DNA of 64,000 bases, taken from assembly GCF_017743865.1 (NCBI RefSeq), contig NZ_JAGHRJ010000002.1, positions 310,001 to 374,000 on the forward strand, given 5' to 3'. Each line of letters opens with the position of its first letter. The first letter of the stretch is position 1. Below the pieces are notes generated by a model. That model made no database searches. It had not been told where the DNA came from and saw only the letters and a program-made list of their open reading frames with translations. Positions 44,009 to 53,394 of this stretch are shown in pieces. Source of the DNA: Labrenzia sp. R4_2 (lineage in GTDB: Bacteria > Pseudomonadota > Alphaproteobacteria > Rhizobiales > Stappiaceae). A program made the position numbers and the translations under genes.

Positions 44009-46570
44009 TTAGCTCCGCGGCTTGGAGTTCTCTGGATCGTAGAGCGGTGCATAGCCGACACCGGCAACTTCCACCGGGTAGCTCTCGGAGAAGTACTCCA
44101 CCTGGAGCTTGCGGCCGACTTCGCAGTATTCCTGCGGCAGATAGGCCAGCGCAATGTTTTTGCCGATGGTCGGGCCGTATGCGACCGAGGTGGTGTAGGA
44201 AATACGGCCCAGCTCATCGACCAGCGTCTTGCCGGTGTCCGGATCCTGAACCGGCATCGCACCGACCGGGAACCGCTCAACGCCGCTGGCATCGGTGTTC
44301 TCCTGCATGACCAGCGTGCAGAGCATCGCAGGCTGCTTGTCGCGCGCCCGGTATTCAAGGTGCTTTTCCTTACCGCGGAAATCGGCTTCCTTGACCTTCG
44401 GACGAGCCAGATCCGCCTCATAAAGGTTGTACTGGGTCAGAAGGTCGGCGTTCTGGAGGCGGAGCGATTTTTCCAGCCGCCGGGAGTTGGCGTATGTTTC
44501 AACACCAACGGCCATGATGCCTTCCGCGCGCAGCGCGTCCCAGACAGCCAGACCGTCTTCGTACTTCATGTGAAGTTCCCAGCCCTGCTCACCGACATAA
44601 GACAGACGAAGCGCGGACACTTTCTTGCCGGCGATTTCCAGATTGCGGATCGCGGCAAACGGGAAGTTTTCCGGATTAAGAGCCGCTGGATCGGACACGA
44701 CTTTCTTTAGGTTTTCACGGGCGTTCGGCCCCCAGATACCGATGGTCGTGTACTCTTCACTGACATCGGTCACCGTGACATCGAAACCTTTGTCTTCCGC
44801 AATGCGCTTTACATAGTGATAGTCGCGCGGCCCAGCATCGGCGCCATCAACGATCCGGCAGCGGTCTTCCATGCGGAAAATGGTAAGGTCAGCGCGGACA
44901 TTGCCTTCATCATCGAGGAAGTGCGTGTAGATGCCTTTGCCGATGTTATTGTCGCCGCCAATCTTGGCTGCACACAACCATTCCATCAACGCAACATGGT
45001 CCGGGCCTTCCACATCGAACATGTAAAAGTGCGACAGGTTGATGATGCCGCAGTCCTCAGAGAGCGCCAGCTGCTCGGCATTGGAAACGCGCCAGAAGTG
45101 ACGGTTGTCCCACTCGTTTTCGCGGACCGGAACCTTGTTGCCGTATTTCTCCAAAAGGTGCTCGTTGGCCGCATAGCCATGCGCCCGCTCCCAGCCGCCG
45201 AGCTCCATGAAGTAACCGCCAAGCTCCACCTCACGTTCATAGAACGGCGAACGCTTGATGTTGCGCGATCCGGCATAAGGCTCGCGCGGGTGGATTGCCG
45301 GGAAGTAGATCTTCTGCGCCGCCTCGTAGCACCGGTCCTCGATGAACTTTTCTGTCATCTGGTGCGGATAGAACCGGGAATAATCGATGCCCGCATGATC
45401 GATCTCAGTGCGGCCATCGGTCATCCAGTCGGCGATCAGCTTGCCGTAGCCCGGACCGTCCTTGACCCAGATGGCAACGCAGTACCATAGACCGCGCACT
45501 TTCTGGCTTTCGCCGCAGGATGGACCGCCAGCGGCCGACACCTGCAACAGGCCGTTGAACGACCAGGTTTCATTGTAGCCGAGTTCGCTGAGGATCGGCG
45601 TCAGTTCCATCGCCTTTTCAAGCGGCTCGATGACCTGCTCCAGCTCCAAGTCGCGCTGCGATGGTGACAGGCGTGCCTCTTCCTTGGACTGAAGATCACG
45701 CGGGTGGCACATGCGCGGATTGGTGGTCTCGTAGTAGCCCCACTCGATCTGGCCGCCTTCGGTGGTTTTCGGATCGCCCGTATCGCGCATATAGGCGGAG
45801 TTGCCCTGGTCGCGAAGCAGCGGATAACCAATGTCCTTGCCAGTGCCCTCAAACTCGTTGAACGGACCGAAGAAAGTCAACGGGTGGTCCACCGGCATGA
45901 CCGGCAGATCCTCACCCACCATGTTTGCGATCAGGCGGCCCCAGAGACCGGCACAGACAACAACATGATCGGCCATGATCGTGCCGCGGTGGGTTTTCAC
46001 ACCGGTGATCTTGCCGTCCTCGACGATCAGGGACTGCGCCGGTGTGTTGGCGAAGGATTTCAGCTTTCCGCTTTCAACGCCCATGTCGACCAACCGGCCC
46101 GACAGTGCCTGGGACCGTGGCACAACAAGACCGGCGTCCGGGTCGTAGAGGCCGCCCTGAACCTGATCTTCCTCGATCAGCGGGAACATTTCCTTGATTT
46201 CAGCCGGAGTGACGAGGCGGACATTGGTGCCGAATGCCTTGCCGGAGGTCACCTTGCGCTTGATTTCCTCCATCCAGGCGTCGTCGCCGGTCCGGGCAAT
46301 TTCCAGACCGCCGACGCGTTCGTAAGCACCCATCTTGTCGAAGAAGTCGACGGAATAGAGCGAGGTCCATGTGGACAAGAAGTCGTGGCTGGTGGTGTAG
46401 CAGAAGTCTGAAGCGTGGGCGGTGGAGCCGACGTCGGTTGGAATGCCAGACTTGTCGATGCCGACAATGTCCGTCCAGCCGCGCTCGATCAGGTGATGCG
46501 CAACCGAAGCGCCGACGATGCCGCCGAGACCAACGATGACGACCTGTGCCTTGTCAGGAAAAGCTGACAT
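44009..46570 (-). CDS. FAD-dependent dimethylglycine dehydrogenase-like protein with GcvT domains
   Basis: An 853-residue flavoprotein of the dimethylglycine/sarcosine dehydrogenase type. The Rossmann motif is VIVGLGGIVGASVAHHLIER, and GSTAHASDF places a histidine (about residue 52) where relatives hold FAD covalently. The N-terminal 370 residues are the DAO oxidase domain; then come a linker domain, a GcvT domain with SALRLSYVGEQGWELHM, and a C-terminal GcvT barrel. Such enzymes oxidise an N-methyl group and pass it to tetrahydrofolate as methylene-THF. GAGGA lies seven bases before the ATG. It is divergent from the MttB homologue and upstream of BHMT, which fits betaine degradation. Confidence 0.9.
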   Translation of the reverse strand: MSAFPDKAQVVIVGLGGIVGASVAHHLIERGWTDIVGIDKSGIPTDVGSTAHASDFCYTTSHDFLSTWTSLYSVDFFDKMGAYERVGGLEIARTGDDAWMEEIKRKVTSGKAFGTNVRLVTPAEIKEMFPLIEEDQVQGGLYDPDAGLVVPRSQALSGRLVDMGVESGKLKSFANTPAQSLIVEDGKITGVKTHRGTIMADHVVVCAGLWGRLIANMVGEDLPVMPVDHPLTFFGPFNEFEGTGKDIGYPLLRDQGNSAYMRDTGDPKTTEGGQIEWGYYETTNPRMCHPRDLQSKEEARLSPSQRDLELEQVIEPLEKAMELTPILSELGYNETWSFNGLLQVSAAGGPSCGESQKVRGLWYCVAIWVKDGPGYGKLIADWMTDGRTEIDHAGIDYSRFYPHQMTEKFIEDRCYEAAQKIYFPAIHPREPYAGSRNIKRSPFYEREVELGGYFMELGGWERAHGYAANEHLLEKYGNKVPVRENEWDNRHFWRVSNAEQLALSEDCGIINLSHFYMFDVEGPDHVALMEWLCAAKIGGDNNIGKGIYTHFLDDEGNVRADLTIFRMEDRCRIVDGADAGPRDYHYVKRIAEDKGFDVTVTDVSEEYTTIGIWGPNARENLKKVVSDPAALNPENFPFAAIRNLEIAGKKVSALRLSYVGEQGWELHMKYEDGLAVWDALRAEGIMAVGVETYANSRRLEKSLRLQNADLLTQYNLYEADLARPKVKEADFRGKEKHLEYRARDKQPAMLCTLVMQENTDASGVERFPVGAMPVQDPDTGKTLVDELGRISYTTSVAYGPTIGKNIALAYLPQEYCEVGRKLQVEYFSESYPVEVAGVGYAPLYDPENSKPRS

Positions 46571-46921
46571 GTTTCATTCCTCTTCAAAAGGCAGGAAGCG
46601 CTGTGCATAAACGCGCTCCCCTCCGCTTGTCCCATCCACGAAGGATATTCTTCTGCACTCCGGAGCCATTGCCCCGCCGATTTGGCCGCCAGTATTGCGA
46701 CACTCGGGAGGGCAAAGTAGCTCAATTGCGTCATGGGAGCATGTTGCGACGACACGCAGCAGAATTTCAGCCCGGCAAACCGCGGCCGTCCGACGCAGGG
46801 GCCGGAACCGCCGCAATGACGGAATTAGGGCATGATAGGACGCATCCGCACCAAGATCGCTGGCCAAGCCCTCTAAGACTTGACATAACGACACAAATTT
46901 TTCTGTTCAGGGAGCCCCTCA
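46571..46921. promoter_or_regulatory. divergent promoter region between the FAD/GcvT and MttB-family genes
   Basis: The 351 bases between two divergent genes should hold both promoters and shared control sites. A TTGACA hexamer is at 46880–46885, pointing towards mttB, without a good -10 at 17 bp. Related TTGCGAC/TTGCGTC words recur at about 46695, 46729 and 46744, possibly half-sites for one regulator. No regulator gene is adjacent, and no small gene is evident. Confidence 0.4.
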
Positions 46922-48463
46922 ATGTCAGACGCCGCCGTCAGCACCGGCCGCCGTGGCCGATCCGCCCGCCGCGAAAGACGTACCGCCACGTCCGGAGGCG
47001 TCGGCGCTCCTTATATCAGCCGGGGCATTCCGAATTACGAAGTGCTGAGCGACGAGAGCGCAGCCACCATTGAGGCCAACGCGGATCGCATCCTTGCTGA
47101 AATCGGACTGGAGTTCCGCGAAGATCCCGACGTTCTGAACATCTGGAAGATTGCCGGCGCTGAAGTTGACGGCGAGCGCGTTCGCTTTCCGAAGGGCATG
47201 CTGCGCGAGATCCTGAAAACGGCTCCGTCGCAGTTCACCCAGCATGCCCGTAATCCGGCGCGTAATGTGGAAATCGGCGGCAACAACCTTGTATTTGCCC
47301 CGGTCTACGGGCCTCCTTTCGTTACCGACCTTGACCAGGGCCGCCGCTACGGCACGATCGACGACTTCCGCAATTTCGTGAAGCTCGCCTATATGTCCCC
47401 GTGGATGCACCATTCCGGCGGCACGGTGTGTGAGCCGGTCGACCTGCCGGTCAACAAACGTCACTTTGATATGGTCTATTCCCATATCAAGTATTCCGAC
47501 AAGCCGTTCATGGGATCCGTCACAGCGCCGGAACGTGCAGAAGATTCGGTCCGCATGGCGCAGATCACGTTCGGCGAAGACTTCGTCGACCAGAACTGCG
47601 TAATGATCCAGCTGATCAATGCCAACTCCCCACTGGTGTTCGACGCAACCATGCTGGGCGCACTCAAGGTCTACGCCCGGAACAATCAGGCTTGCATCGT
47701 CTCGCCGTTTATTCTGGCCGGTGCGATGAGCCCAGTAACCGTTGCGGGTACTCTCGCACAGGTCCTGGCCGAGGCTCTGGCAGGTTGCGCGCTTACCCAG
47801 CTGATCCGCCCAGGTGCTCCGGTCGTCTTCGGCGCGTTCGTCAGCTCCATTTCCATGCAGTCCGGTGCGCCGACCTTCGGCAGCCCGGAAGGCTCGCTCC
47901 TTTTGAACGGCGCAGCAAAGCTTGCCCGCCGCGCAGGTCTTCCGTTCCGCTCCGGCGGCTCGTTCACCGCATCCAAACTGCCGGATGCCCAGTCCGCTCA
48001 AGAATCAGCCCAAACGATTACCGCGACCGTTCAGGGCGGCGTGAACTTCTGCCTGCACGCAGCCGGATGGCTGGAAGGCGGGCTCTGCTCGTCTTATGAG
48101 AAGTTCGTCATGGATGCTGACCAGCTCGGCATGATGCATGTGCTTGCCAAGGGCATCGACGTCAGCGACGAGAGCCTGGCAATGGACGCTCTGGAAGAAG
48201 TCGGCCCGGGCGGTCACTTCCTTGGCGCCGCGCACACACAGCGCAATTTCGAGAGCGCGTTCTACCGGTCCAGCGTCGCGGACAACAACTCCTATGAGCA
48301 ATGGCTCGCGGATGGTGAACTGGACGCGGCAAAACGGGCAAACAAGATCTGGAAAGAGCAACTCGCGGCCTATACAGGCCCTGCTCTCGATCCGGCCATC
48401 GACGAAGCACTGCTGGACTTCATGGCAGAGCGTAAAGCGTCCTTCCCGGACAGCAACGTCTAA
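46922..48463 (+). CDS. MttB-family methyltransferase without pyrrolysine
   Basis: A 513-residue member of the MttB superfamily. True trimethylamine methyltransferases have an in-frame amber codon for pyrrolysine; this frame is open throughout without TAG, so it is of the non-pyrrolysine type, whose known members demethylate glycine betaine and other quaternary amines into a corrinoid protein. Landmarks are RRYGTIDDFRNFVKLAYMSPWMHHSGG, AGAMSPVTVAGTLAQVLAEALAG and GGVNFCLHAAGWLEGGL. The N-terminus is arginine-rich (GRRGRSARRERR). No corrinoid protein or activase gene is in the window. GGGAG precedes the ATG by seven bases. The GFA gene follows after 18 bases. Confidence 0.9.
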   Translation: MSDAAVSTGRRGRSARRERRTATSGGVGAPYISRGIPNYEVLSDESAATIEANADRILAEIGLEFREDPDVLNIWKIAGAEVDGERVRFPKGMLREILKTAPSQFTQHARNPARNVEIGGNNLVFAPVYGPPFVTDLDQGRRYGTIDDFRNFVKLAYMSPWMHHSGGTVCEPVDLPVNKRHFDMVYSHIKYSDKPFMGSVTAPERAEDSVRMAQITFGEDFVDQNCVMIQLINANSPLVFDATMLGALKVYARNNQACIVSPFILAGAMSPVTVAGTLAQVLAEALAGCALTQLIRPGAPVVFGAFVSSISMQSGAPTFGSPEGSLLLNGAAKLARRAGLPFRSGGSFTASKLPDAQSAQESAQTITATVQGGVNFCLHAAGWLEGGLCSSYEKFVMDADQLGMMHVLAKGIDVSDESLAMDALEEVGPGGHFLGAAHTQRNFESAFYRSSVADNNSYEQWLADGELDAAKRANKIWKEQLAAYTGPALDPAIDEALLDFMAERKASFPDSNV

Positions 48464-48481
48464 GTCGCCCGGAGTGATACG

Positions 48482-48850
48482 ATGAAAGGCAGCTGTCTTT
48501 GTGGTCGTGTCACCTATGAAGTAACGGGGCCATTGCGCCCCGTTATTGCTTGTCACTGCGTCCAGTGCCGCAAGACATCCGGTCATTTTGTCGCCGCCAC
48601 ACAGGCGGCGAAGAAAGACCTCCGCATTCAGGGCGAAGACAATCTGACCTGGTTTCAGTCATCCGATAGCGCTCGCCGAGGTTTTTGCGCAGCCTGCGGT
48701 AGCCAGCTCTTCTGGGAGCCGGACGGCCAGGACGTTGTGTCAATTATGGCCGGTACACTGGACGGCCCCACCGGCCTTCAGATCAGCCATCACATTCACA
48801 CCGATACCAAAGGTGATTACTACCTGTTACCGGACCGTGCTTCTGAGTAA
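48482..48850 (+). CDS. GFA-family zinc protein
   Basis: A 122-residue protein of the glutathione-dependent formaldehyde-activating (GFA/CENP-V) family. Zinc ligands are seen as CLCG (N-terminus), CHCVQC and FCAACGS. The prototype binds glutathione and speeds its reaction with formaldehyde, though many relatives have unknown roles. It follows the MttB-family gene by 18 bases and is probably co-transcribed, which supports a role in handling formaldehyde from demethylation; that is an inference. Confidence 0.88.
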   Translation: MKGSCLCGRVTYEVTGPLRPVIACHCVQCRKTSGHFVAATQAAKKDLRIQGEDNLTWFQSSDSARRGFCAACGSQLFWEPDGQDVVSIMAGTLDGPTGLQISHHIHTDTKGDYYLLPDRASE

Positions 48851-48998
48851 GCGCCTTCAGCGCCGTCTTACCGGCAATAGAAACGCGAAAACGCATTGAT
48901 CAGATTACCGGTTTGCTTGTTTGCCACGTTGGTCTAACCTGCCGCCCACTCCTGCCAGCAGGTTCTGCAAAATGCACCCGGTAACGTGATAGGTGACC

Positions 48999-50168
48999 AT
49001 GTCCTCTGAAACCGCGCACGTCCAAAAACTCGCCGACGATCTGACCCGCTGGCTGACGGAAGACGCATTGCCCGCCTGGCACGCAGGCGGCGTAATTTCA
49101 GACACGGGCGAGTGTTACGACTCCATCGACCTTGCAACCCAGCAAGGTGTGCCGGGAGACCGCAGGGCGCGTGTTATTCCACGGCAAATCTACTCTTTCC
49201 TTGAAGGGGCCCGGCTTGGCTGGAAAGGCCCATCGGAGACCATTGCCACCCGGCTCTGGGCCTGGTTTTCGGACACCTACCGGATGCCGGATGGCACCTT
49301 TGCAGCCACCGCCGCCATGGACAACACCCTGACAGATGCGCGCTTCGATCTCTATAATCAGGCGTTCGTGCTTTTTGCCTTGGCCCACATGGCCGACAAG
49401 ATCCCGGCATGCGCGAGCAGCGCCGAAGCAGATGCAAAGTCACTCGTTGAAGTATTGGTCAAGAGCTACAAGCACCCGGTGATCGGGTTCCGGGAGGACA
49501 ATCCGGACCGCATCCCTCTGCGTGCCAATCCCCACATGCACCTGTTTGAAGCTGCAATGGCTTGGGAAAGCGCCTCCAACGACCCGATGTGGTCGGGTAT
49601 GGCTGATGAGTTGGCCGAGCTGGCTCTTACCAAACTGATCGACCCGGTGAACGGTGGATTGCGCGAGTTTTTCGATCTTCACTGGGGCCCTTTGCCCGGA
49701 GACGAAGGACGGATTTTGGAGCCCGGCCACCATTTTGAATGGGCCTGGCTGCTGGTCCGGTGGGGCACAAGCCGGGCCGATGCGGATGCACTTGTCGCAG
49801 CACGGCGGCTCTACGACATCGGCTGGACCTACGGCATTGACGAAAGCCGCGGCGCAACCTTCATGTCGATCAATGACGACTTCAGCGCGCGCGACCCAGT
49901 CGCGCGGCTCTGGGGTCAAACCGAATGGATCAAGGCAGCCATTGCATTGGCCGGGATATCGGTCGGCGCGGAACGTGAGGCCTATACGGCCGACATTTCG
50001 CTCTCCGTTGCAGCGCTCACAGCTTATTTTGAGGACGTGCCCGCTGGCCTTTACCGGGACAAATGGCATGTTGACGGCTCGTTTGAAGACGAGGCCGCAC
50101 CTGCCAGTTCGCTCTATCACATCGTCTGCGCCATTTCAGAATTGAACGCATTCGCCAAATCGCTGTAA
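48999..50168 (+). CDS. AGE-family epimerase/isomerase
   Basis: A 389-residue (alpha/alpha)6-barrel protein of the N-acylglucosamine 2-epimerase family. Family text includes SIDLATQQGVPGDRRARVIPRQIYSFLEGARLGW, FDLYNQAFVLFALAHMAD, NPHMHLFEAAMAWE, ILEPGHHFEWAWLLVRWG and RLWGQTEWIKAAIALAG, in which the histidines act as catalytic bases. Members interconvert mannose, glucose and fructose or N-acetylhexosamines; the sugar here is unknown. The ATG at 48999 is chosen over a GTG two codons upstream. Confidence 0.88.
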   Translation: MSSETAHVQKLADDLTRWLTEDALPAWHAGGVISDTGECYDSIDLATQQGVPGDRRARVIPRQIYSFLEGARLGWKGPSETIATRLWAWFSDTYRMPDGTFAATAAMDNTLTDARFDLYNQAFVLFALAHMADKIPACASSAEADAKSLVEVLVKSYKHPVIGFREDNPDRIPLRANPHMHLFEAAMAWESASNDPMWSGMADELAELALTKLIDPVNGGLREFFDLHWGPLPGDEGRILEPGHHFEWAWLLVRWGTSRADADALVAARRLYDIGWTYGIDESRGATFMSINDDFSARDPVARLWGQTEWIKAAIALAGISVGAEREAYTADISLSVAALTAYFEDVPAGLYRDKWHVDGSFEDEAAPASSLYHIVCAISELNAFAKSL

Positions 50169-50301
50169 CTGCAACTTGAACATGAATGGCGAATGCAGAG
50201 CACGATAAGACGTTTTCCGCATTTTACAGAAGCGACGGGCGCTCTATAGCTGAGCACTGGATAGGAATAGAAAACCGATCTCAGGTTCAAAGGGAGGCGG
50301 A

Positions 50302-51213
50302 ATGCCACAAGCTCAAATCATTGACGGAAAAGCTATTGCAGAATCCGTGCGTGGTGAGATTACCGAACGCGCAGCAAAGCTTTTGAGCGAAACCGGCAAA
50401 CGCCCTGGCCTTGCGGTTATTCTTGTCGGAGAAGATCCGGCAAGCCAGGTCTATGTCCGCAACAAGGACCGCGCTGCCGAAGCGTGTGGTTTTTATTCCG
50501 TGAAGCACACCATGCCTGCCGACTCCAGCGAAGGCGCAGTGCTAGGCATGGTCGATCAGCTGAACAACGATCCGGACATTCACGGCATCCTCGTGCAGCT
50601 TCCCCTGCCCGGCCATATCGATGAAAGCAAGGTTCTGCGCTTGATCAAGCCGGAAAAGGATGTCGACGGCTTTCACCCGATCAATGTTGGTCTTTTGACC
50701 GCCGGCGAACGCGACAGTGCGCTTGTCCCCTGCACTCCTGCGGGCAGCTTGGTGCTATTGAAGCGCACGCTCGGCGACACCTTGTCCGGCAAGAACGCCG
50801 TTGTGGTTGGCCGATCGAACATCGTCGGAAAGCCGATGGCTTCGCTGCTATTGCAGGAAAGCTGCACCGTCACCATCGCTCACAGCCGCACCAAGGACCT
50901 GCCCGACGTTATCCGCGCAGCCGACATTGTCGTTGCAGCCGTCGGACGTCCGGAGATGATCAAGGGCGACTGGATCAAACCGGGGGCCACAGTGATTGAT
51001 GTTGGCATCAACCGGATCCCGGCACCGGAAAAGGGTGAAGGCAAAAGCCGCCTTGTCGGCGATGTCGCCTTTGACGAAGCCGCAGAACACGCCGGCGCCA
51101 TCACGCCGGTGCCTGGCGGCGTCGGACCGATGACGATTGCCATGCTGATGGTCAACACGCTAACCGCCGCCCGGCGGCTCATGGGCCTACCGGAAGACGA
51201 GCCGCTTTTTTAG
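50302..51213 (+). CDS. folD: bifunctional methylenetetrahydrofolate dehydrogenase/cyclohydrolase
   Basis: A 303-residue FolD, which oxidises 5,10-methylene-THF to methenyl-THF and hydrolyses that to 10-formyl-THF. The catalytic Lys is in [14 protein letters not shown]. The signature [28 protein letters not shown] and the NADP site [18 protein letters not shown] are intact, and [16 protein letters not shown] is the usual C-terminal motif. GGGAGGCGG precedes the ATG. It connects methylene-THF from the upstream demethylation genes to the formyl-THF pool. Confidence 0.97.
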   Translation: MPQAQIIDGKAIAESVRGEITERAAKLLSETGKRPGLAVILVGEDPASQVYVRNKDRAAEACGFYSVKHTMPADSSEGAVLGMVDQLNNDPDIHGILVQLPLPGHIDESKVLRLIKPEKDVDGFHPINVGLLTAGERDSALVPCTPAGSLVLLKRTLGDTLSGKNAVVVGRSNIVGKPMASLLLQESCTVTIAHSRTKDLPDVIRAADIVVAAVGRPEMIKGDWIKPGATVIDVGINRIPAPEKGEGKSRLVGDVAFDEAAEHAGAITPVPGGVGPMTIAMLMVNTLTAARRLMGLPEDEPLF

Positions 51214-51272
51214 CTGTTCCGCTAGGTCAAACCGCCGCCTTGCATTCGGCCTGCCTCCATGGTCTATCAATG

Positions 51273-51302
51273 TTGACAGCCTCTTAACCATGGCCAACTA
51301 AG
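51273..51302 (+). promoter_or_regulatory. candidate tamA promoter
   Basis: TTGACA at 51273–51278 is a perfect -35. About 17–18 bp on, AACTAA/ACTAAG is a weak -10. A 12-bp perfect palindrome, CTGCAATTGCAG, follows at 51319–51330, between the promoter and the tamA start. The -10 is poor, so confidence is low. Confidence 0.35.
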
Positions 51303-51403
51303 CTGCGCCATGTAGGGGCTGCAATTGCAGATAAGTTGATGGCATGACAAAGGACGCTAAGTGCTTGGTCATGCCGACCTTAAACCTGAACAGGCGGCAG
51401 TGA

Positions 51404-53389
51404 GTGAAGGGTCTACCGTCTCAAGCGTCCGGACATGTCCGGCGCCTGCGCTCAAGCGCAAGAGATGCACGCGTTAACATAAAGAACGCGGCACCCTTTT
51501 TGCTGTCCACGTCTTCACTATTGGCCCTCAGCGTGTCAGTACCGCTCCTGTTGGCGCCACAGCCCGCACACTCATTTGAAATTTTCGGCTGGAAGTTCTT
51601 TGAAAACGGCAAGGAAGAAGAGGCCGCCGTCCCGGATCCCATCGCCTATGAGGCAGAGGTTGCTGTATCTGAGCGCAGTGATGCTGATCTGACCAAGGAA
51701 ATGACCGCCACGTCGCTTCTGGTTCAGCAAGTGAAGAAACCGCCCTCGGGTGAAGCCGGGTTGATCGCCCGGTCCTTGTCGGACCGGGAACGTTTGATCG
51801 CCCGCCTTTATGCCGATGGGCGCTACGGCGGCACAGTCAGCATTTCCCTTAATGGACTGCCGCTTGAAAGCGCGCTTGAACGTGCCGGCTTGCCGGACGG
51901 GCGGCCTGTTCAGGTTAAGATCCTGGTCGACCCGGGCCCGGCTTTCACATTCGGCACTGTCACAGTACAAAGCCCCGGCGGCGAACTCTCGACCGACCCT
52001 GCTTTCTGGGGTCTTGCTCCCGGAGAGCCCGCAGGCTCCGGCAAAATTCTGAGTGCCGAGCGCCGAATAGTCACGATGTTGCGTGGACGCGGCTATCCGG
52101 AGGCAAAAATCGCAGAGCGCCGGATTACGGCAGACCACAGCTCCGATCGATTGGACGTCGCTTTGATCGCAGATGCCGGTCCGCAGGCAAAGTTCGGCAA
52201 GGTATCGGTCTCAGGCACCGAAGTCACAAAGCCGGAGTTTGTCGTCCAACAGGCAATGATCCCGGAAGGTGGCATCTATTCGCCCGAAGACATCTCACGC
52301 GCTCGGAAACGCTTGAACGACCTCGGCATCTTTTCCTCCATCCGGTTTGTCGAAGGCGACATTGCAAGACCGGATGGCACCTTGCCGATCACCATCCAGG
52401 TTACCGAGCGCAAACGCCATGTCATCGGCGCAGGCGCGTCCTGGTCCAGTACCGAAGGCTTCAGCGCGGAAGCCTATTGGCGCCGACGCAATTTGTTTGG
52501 TGGGGGGGAAACCCTGTCGGTCGAAGGCTCGATTGGCCGGATCGGGTCCGAGAGCATTGCCAACCAGGAATACTCCGCCCGCATTGCATTTGAAAAACCC
52601 GGTGTTTTCGGCCCTCTCACCAGCTTCACGACAAGCCTTGAAGCAAAGCAAGAAAACCCGGATGCCTACATCAGCCGGACGCTGACTTATGACGCATTCC
52701 TGAGCCGGGAGTTCAGCGAGCAGATCAAGGGCCGGGCCGGCTTTGAAATCCAGTATGCCGACGAAGAAGACGCATTTGGCGACAACCAATATCTTCTTGT
52801 CGGGCTTCCGGCGGATCTGACCTTCGACAACCGGGACGATAAGCTCAATCCGTCAAAGGGTGTCTTTGCGGCGCTCTTTGGCGAGCCGGCCTATGATGCC
52901 AAGAACGGCAACGGAATGGGTTTCCTCCAAGGAACCGTTTCAAGCTACTACGCTCTTGATGAAGCAAAACGCTTTATTCTTGCCGGAAAGCTGTCCGCCG
53001 GATCAATCATCGCACCGTCTGTGTCGGCCGTGCCAGCAAACCGCCGTCTCATTGCAGGCGGCGGCGGGTCAATCCGCGGCTACGCTTACCGGAACGTTGG
53101 CCCGCGGCTAAATGGTGAAGTTGTCGGTGGGCGCTCGCTCATCGAAATGTCCGGCGAAGTCCGCGTCAGGATCACCGAGACCATCGGCGTCGTCGGTTTT
53201 GTCGATGCGGGCAATGCCTATGAAGATACCATTCCTGATTTTTCTGATGGCCTGAAGATAGGCGTGGGCGCTGGACTGCGTTACTTTACGCCCATAGGTC
53301 CCCTGCGAGTCGATGCGGCCGTCCCGCTCGACCCGGAAAAGGACGACCCGAGTTTTGCCCTTTATGTTGGACTAAGCCAGGCCTTCTAA
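51404..53389 (+). CDS. tamA: outer-membrane translocation protein TamA
   Basis: A 661-residue Omp85-family outer-membrane protein. After an unusually long polar N-terminus, a signal peptide lies near residues 30–56 (FLLSTSSLLALSVSVPLLLAPQPAHS). POTRA-like domains follow (RYGGTVSISLNGLPLESAL; AKFGKVSVSGTEVTKPEFVVQQAMIPEGGIYSPEDI), then a 16-strand barrel ending GLSQAF with the terminal Phe of a BAM signal. TamA works with TamB in moving phospholipid or autotransporters to the outer membrane. The GTG start is forced by an in-frame stop just before it. tamB follows after five bases. Confidence 0.92.
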   Translation: MKGLPSQASGHVRRLRSSARDARVNIKNAAPFLLSTSSLLALSVSVPLLLAPQPAHSFEIFGWKFFENGKEEEAAVPDPIAYEAEVAVSERSDADLTKEMTATSLLVQQVKKPPSGEAGLIARSLSDRERLIARLYADGRYGGTVSISLNGLPLESALERAGLPDGRPVQVKILVDPGPAFTFGTVTVQSPGGELSTDPAFWGLAPGEPAGSGKILSAERRIVTMLRGRGYPEAKIAERRITADHSSDRLDVALIADAGPQAKFGKVSVSGTEVTKPEFVVQQAMIPEGGIYSPEDISRARKRLNDLGIFSSIRFVEGDIARPDGTLPITIQVTERKRHVIGAGASWSSTEGFSAEAYWRRRNLFGGGETLSVEGSIGRIGSESIANQEYSARIAFEKPGVFGPLTSFTTSLEAKQENPDAYISRTLTYDAFLSREFSEQIKGRAGFEIQYADEEDAFGDNQYLLVGLPADLTFDNRDDKLNPSKGVFAALFGEPAYDAKNGNGMGFLQGTVSSYYALDEAKRFILAGKLSAGSIIAPSVSAVPANRRLIAGGGGSIRGYAYRNVGPRLNGEVVGGRSLIEMSGEVRVRITETIGVVGFVDAGNAYEDTIPDFSDGLKIGVGAGLRYFTPIGPLRVDAAVPLDPEKDDPSFALYVGLSQAF

Positions 53390-53394
53390 CGCCG

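Noticed and set aside
46925-48001. 358-codon minus-strand frame antisense to the MttB-family gene
   Set aside because: Shadow of the codon bias of the real gene; the product resembles nothing.
46922-48463. Pyrrolysine-containing trimethylamine methyltransferase
   Set aside because: The full-length frame has no in-frame TAG, so this is the non-pyrrolysine branch.
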